Shown here: positions 58,901-64,000 of the stretch, piece by piece
Position numbering within the stretch: the stretch's first letter is position 1
Layout: the number at the start of each line of letters is the position of its first letter
Assembly (NCBI GenBank): GCA_026874595.1
Contig: CM049310.1
Span: forward strand, 20,436,058-20,500,057
Reading direction: 5' to 3'
DNA length: 64,000 nucleotides
From: Sipunculus nudus
Taxonomy: Eukaryota > Annelida > Sipuncula > Golfingiida > Sipunculidae
Position numbers and translations under genes: made by a program
Notes under the pieces: model-generated
The model's input: the letters and a program-made list of their open reading frames with translations, nothing else
Databases searched by the model: none
What the model was told of the DNA's origin: nothing

Positions 58901-61190
58901 TAACAAAATTAACAACTGCACGGAACTAGATTGCATTAGCAAATGGCAGCGCTGGGAACCAATCTGATGTTAGAGAAGGCAGGATGGGGGCATAATCAAT
59001 GAACCAGAAACCACATATCCATTCAGTTTTAGTATGCCTTAGGCTATTGTCTTGAGCAGCAAAATGGTTAATGGGTTGAAGGCTGACATTTATGTCTTTA
59101 CTATGGGCTTCTGAATGCCTCATAAGTGTAAGAGGTCATTACAATAAAGGGAGGTGCTGTAGTGCACAAGCTGGGGAAGCTGGCCTCATCAGGTCATAAC
59201 AGTTGATCAGTCGAGAACTAGAAGACCATTAACATTTACCCGATTCATCTGATCAGAGCTTAAAACTGATGATGTTTATGGGTTACTGCGACTGATGGGA
59301 GCTTAAAACTCATGATGCTAACAGCATACATCAATAAGTGAATATAAAGTTTTGGTAGGCATGATTGCCTTCTAATTAATGCTTTAGCTGATATCAACTG
59401 ACTGACATAAACCCTTTGGAACCATATTTGTTGCCTCAGTGCATGCAGCATGATGCATTGACACATTCACTTTTGTTTTGGCATCACTGGTAAGCTGCTC
59501 GACCATGTCAGTTCAATATACAACACTAAGTGTCTGGTGGACCACATTCTTTCTCTAAAGATAAATGATAACTGAACATCATAAGAGCCACATAGAAATG
59601 ATAGAAAACAAGTTCCTGTGACATATTTTTCTATTTAGATTTTCACTAAGAATCTAACAATAGTCTGACACTTCTGTGCTACAGTGAATGCGAGTAAAAG
59701 ATTCCCTGACTGACGTTTTGTCCAACTTTTCACAATTATCTAGCACAACAAAACCAGTGGATGCAGTTTTTAATAATCAGCATGTTTCCTTTGGCGTTTT
59801 TGCAAACACAGTGGTTAAGACACAAAGCTGGAGAGAACAAACCACGATCAAGGGGTACTCTGTCAGTTCTAGACATTTAAATCTCCTGTAGGAGACAGAA
59901 CCATCTGCTTTCCATTACTGTGACACATATCTGCTCCTGAACCAACAATCATTACCCCTAATGGTAATGACTACACTACACATACCAATACATAACATTT
60001 CCCCCCAGCTAAACACAGTATTTTCCTCCAGTGAGCATAAATTGATCATTAACTGACAGCCTTTCTTAAGGTAATAATAGGGTTCTCTGGGTCATTCCAT
60101 GCTCCACTGAAACACTTGATAACCAGGCGGTTAAATCTTCATCCTCAGACACAACAGGAAAACAAACCATTTAAAAACTCACTCCAGAAACAGCTGCCAA
60201 GGGATCTTTTAAAGCAAGGAGGTTGGCTCCTGTAAAAAAAACAAGACCTCATCCTCAGTGCAGTCATTAATTTTTAATCTGGTTCATTTCTATCTCCCTG
60301 CTAAGAGTGGATTAAATTTCACAATTTAACCTTCGATAACAAAGGGTACTAGTGCCCCCCAAAACCCTATATAAAATCCCCCACCCCAGGATATGCTTTT
60401 ATGGTCCATAAAGTCCATTAAGTGGAACGTTAATGTTTTATCACTTGAACCATCTTGGCCTGGGTTCTCATTTATGCATTTTCTGTTATGAGCCTAAATT
60501 GAAAATCTGTGTCAATTATTTCCCATAATGTCACCACGACCTGAGAATCATTTAATTAAATAACTCACATCCAGGGGAGATTAGATCTACAGTAAAACAA
60601 ATTCTATCCCTGGCAGCTTGTCTAATCAACAAGATTCGGGTGCTCAAGACTACCAATTCTGGTCACCAGAGAAAAGCAATATTTGCAATACTGGAGGCAT
60701 TATCTGTGCTTACTTTGTCCTACATTATAATTAACACAGCATTTTGTTAGAATTGAAAGTTTATTTCTAGAGCATTATAGAAAATGCCTGTAGGGAGTGT
60801 TGATGATGGGTTTCAATTTAATATGCCTCCAGAATTTCAAACATTTAATGCATGGAAACAGAACCTTATTCAATGGCCATCAATAGAAGCCGTCTGAATT
60901 TAACTGGGTATGTTTCTGCACTTTTTCACTTTCACTTTGTAGGTACAAAGCACAATCAAGGATTTTATCGGAGTGTACACTTTTAGTTTCAAAACCTTAG
61001 CCACTATATAACCTCAACCACTGCTTAAACAAGACAATGAGCTGAAGAATATTAACCAGTTCAATGTCGCTCAGCAAGGGCTTGTAATGTTGGAAATTTC
61101 TGGCATTGGATATACCATACTATCCCAAAACTGAGCATACCCCCTTGAAAACAGGCCCCCTTCTGAAGCATATATTTACACTTAACAGGC
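55929..61190. other. Repeat-poor stretch, possible regulatory DNA
   Basis: No long ORF, satellite or transposon end is seen over five kilobases, unlike the sequence on both sides. Parts (57350-57960, 58900-59500, 60180-60900) are GC-richer and complex without coding frames. TGATTTATGA (57585-57594) fits the Hox-PBX consensus TGATTNATKR. Such stretches are common in introns and flanks of developmental transcription factor genes, but conservation cannot be judged from one sequence. Confidence 0.3.
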
Positions 61191-61199
61191 TAAAGATCA

Positions 61200-61830
61200 C
61201 CCAGGTCAAGGTCACTTATCTTTTAATTTTACCTTAAACTTGTTTGTACAAAATTACAATATGTTTATCACATGCAATTAAAAAAATGCACTACTGCAAA
61301 AGTTACAAGGTTCACAAAAATCCTACATTTTTGCCAATTTGACCTTGAACACAAAAGGTCAAGATGACTAGTTTTGAAACATGTCTAGGATATTGGTGGA
61401 TATAATTTGCGTCACATTTGAGGAAAAAGAATGCAGTACTTCAAAAGTTATGGGTTCACAAAAATCCTGTTTCCACATATGTGATTTTGAAAACTAAGGT
61501 CAAGGTCACTAGTTTTCCAACATATTAAACATCTTTGTGGAGATTATTTTCTTGTCAAATTTGAAGGGAAAATATGCAATGCTTCAGACCTTATGGGGCT
61601 CACCAATTAATTACCCTAGCTTTTGGCTGCTTTGAACTTAAAGATCAAGGTCAAGGTCACTGTTCAAACCCATTCAACAACATAATATCTGACATTTTTC
61701 ACTTTGATTTTCAGAACAATACATCCATGCACTTGAGCAACATAATTTGTTTTTCACTAAATATGGAAATATTCAAGGACTTCACCACTAACAGTAAAGG
61801 TCATGACCCAGATTTTAATAGGCCTCATTC
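61200..61830 (+). repeat. About 148-bp diverged tandem repeat with AAGGTCAAGGTCA motifs
   Basis: CAAAAGTTA...GGTTCACAAAAATCCT recurs at about 61298 and 61442, and TCAAGGTCA-type motifs recur near 61206, 61350, 61500 and 61650. About four decayed units are visible. Confidence 0.6.
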
Positions 61831-62261
61831 TTTTGCATATATATCTGTGTATGTGCTTTTTAGTTCATGAATTACATTGCTTACACAATTGTCAAATGGC
61901 AGTGATGGGTTACTTTATATTGTGAAAAAGGTAAAGATTATTGGTAAGGACTACTGGTGGTGCATCAGACTAATTATGTAAGAGACAAAGCTATTCAAGA
62001 CCAGTCCATGCATCCTTTCTTTAGATAAGTAAGATTTTCTGTTGCATTTACCAAAAAAAATCAAGGTCACTCTTCTAAAAGGACTTTTAGTCTGGGGATA
62101 CAAGTAATTTGAATATCGAACTGGCAGCAGAACTTTCATACTTTGCATGCATGTCATTGTACAAAAGGCATCATGCACAAAGCCTTCACCAGTAACCTAG
62201 GTAATTTCCCATTTCATTACCCTTTACACCCTCCCCCCTTACTCCACAATACTCACTGTCT

Positions 62262-62277
62262 CCCCCCCCCCCCCCCC

Positions 62278-62334
<57 letters not shown>
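62262..62334. repeat. Poly-C run then (TC)n microsatellite
   Basis: About 18 C followed by about 27 TC units. Confidence 0.93.
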
Positions 62335-62337
<3 letters not shown>

Positions 62338-64000
62338 CACACACAGTAAAAGATTGGCCCCTCATACCTGCCCTGTTCAGACGGACTGATAACCAACACT
62401 GGAGGTGATGTCAGCTTTAACTGAAGGATGTAAATATTTTCCCGACAAAAAAAACATGAAGTGAAAAGCTCACTTTGTACAGAGCTCACTACAAGGGCCC
62501 TCAGCAAAGTTTTCAATGGCTGCTCAAATCACATAAACAATAGTGAAGTATTTGGTGCCAGGAGCAAGCCTACGCTGCTCTGTATCGAGTACACTCCAAA
62601 CTTACAATGTGTGCCACATAAAAATGATTGATAGCGTGATATCACCAGCCCACCTTGTCTCCCCATTTCAGATACAGATACCAACACCTGGCTATCGAGA
62701 TCAATACCAGCATGTTAGGTTTTGTACAGTAAATTTCAAATTTGCCTGTGCCATCAACCAAGTATGACAATCCGAATTGTAATAATTACATGCAGGGATG
62801 TTTAAACTTGAAAAACGTGATGCATAAACAACACATGCCTATCAAAAACTTCAGTGTAGCCTTGTAATTTTTACAAGCCACTAAGCATGTTGATAAAAAC
62901 AATCAGAATGGGAAATTTGAGAACACCCATTACTTAGATATATTCAACAAGAGAACAGTTCACTTACTGAAGCAATCCTATTTTGCTTTCTGATACTTTC
63001 ATGTATTTTCATGTATCCTAAAGGGTCACTGGTGGTTACCATGCTTGTCCTGGTAAAATTACTCCAGCACATACTTTATATTTCATTGGGTGAAGCCTGT
63101 GCACTTTGTAAAAACATTAAAATCTTAATTTATGCCAAACAGTAAAAATTATATAACTTTATCAAGGTAACTGTGGATCAATATTTGCTAAAGGAAATAA
63201 TTTTGAGAGTGATGTCAAGAGTGATCACTGAGAATTCACATTACATAGTAAATACTTATAGCACTACCAAACCAAAAGAATCAAGAAGAAATGAAAGTGA
63301 TATGATTTAAGACTAAAAACAATTAAATCTGACACTTATCTGCTCATCAATTTGATTTTGATGTGACTGTGTTACAAGTTTTAGGATTAGTTGCAAATTT
63401 ACCTTTTCTTAAACAAGATTGCATGCTGTCTCTCTCTTTTTTAAATTTTAAGCTTGAGGAACTCAAAAGTACCAAGTATTTTATTAAAGTAATTACAACA
63501 GATTTTGATGAATAAGTTTGCAAATAAGCATCTTTAATTCTTTATAACAAAAAATTCTAGGGGAATTTATCTTTAATATTCTTGGACTTCTTAAGAAACT
63601 AACAAATTTTGGAGACCCATAAAAAGTACTTATTTGGTACATCAAATGGCGAAGATTTCAGTTGCAGAGTTTAAGGGGAGGTGTAAGAAGAACCTGACAT
63701 ACAGAACTGAGTGCACAAAAAAATTTACACTCCGGTCTAACAAGATAGGGGATCATTCATAATGAAGAATTCCAACAATAGCCATGCGAGTCAAAATGTG
63801 TTTAGATGATCAATATGGTACACTGATCAGAGCAAGTGCTTGGATCAACAAGTGACTGAGATTAAACAGTCTGGATCAGTAGCTGAAGTCATATCATGTG
63901 GTAACAACAAACATTACATATAACTACCAAGTGCTACTTGCAGTGGTCTGATGGGCCATACTGGTGGAGACCCAACAGCTCTAGACAATTACACATGAAA
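62335..64000. other. Non-coding stretch to the window edge
   Basis: AT-rich sequence with no repeat, exon or RNA that I can support. The missing N-terminal PBX exon is not seen here. Confidence 0.4.

Noticed and set aside
62143-62349. Plus-strand frame with poly-Pro and poly-Ser-Leu
   Set aside because: Produced by the poly-C and (TC)n microsatellite.

Overview
This is animal genomic DNA: AT-rich, intron-bearing and full of transposons. The style of its repeats (pearl/HINE-like elements with tandem cores, GGTGGCGCCACC-containing arrays, many microsatellites) suggests a mollusc or other lophotrochozoan; this is an inference. No bacterial features, rRNA genes or convincing tRNA genes were seen.

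Two host genes are supported, both on the minus strand. At 893-1150 lies the first coding exon of a P5A-type ATPase (ATP13A1/Spf1 family), whose remainder runs off the left edge. From 44077 down to at least 33487, and probably 26298, lies the 3' part of a PBX/extradenticle (PBC-class TALE homeobox) gene: seven well-supported exons plus a candidate terminal exon. Its N-terminal exon(s) were not found, so 44078-64000 is read as part of a long first intron or upstream region. The strongest observation is a pair of homologous exons (37434-37590 and 36257-36392). Both encode the C-terminal end of the homeodomain, including the DNA recognition helix, with identical phases. Using both breaks the frame, so they look like mutually exclusive exons.

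The left third is mostly mobile DNA. A tandem pair of about 590-bp MITE-like units (1581-2764), rich in TGACGTCA sites, lies upstream of the ATPase. A decayed element of about 6.3 kb (about 5543-11880) carries a broken ORF of a widespread metazoan family with a TGCDTT motif, has inverted termini, and is interrupted by a 398-bp hAT-type MITE with a perfect 8-bp target duplication. A segmental duplication of about 730 bp (12406-13130 and 13999-14730) carries a TCGTACGTACGACATA-type satellite. A 4.5-kb hAT-like transposon (16823-21356) holds an uninterrupted 823-codon transposase-like ORF. From 21480 to 24480 a 325-bp tandem array is split by an inserted 1.9-kb element.

The right third (PBX intron or upstream) holds further copies of that inserted element (43051-43633, 47367-49981), and two Helitron-like pearl/HINE elements (50393-51688 and 53493-55928). 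The second of these contains a 280-bp satellite with visible 140/280/560-bp hierarchy. The stretch 55929-61190 is largely repeat-free and may hold regulatory DNA.
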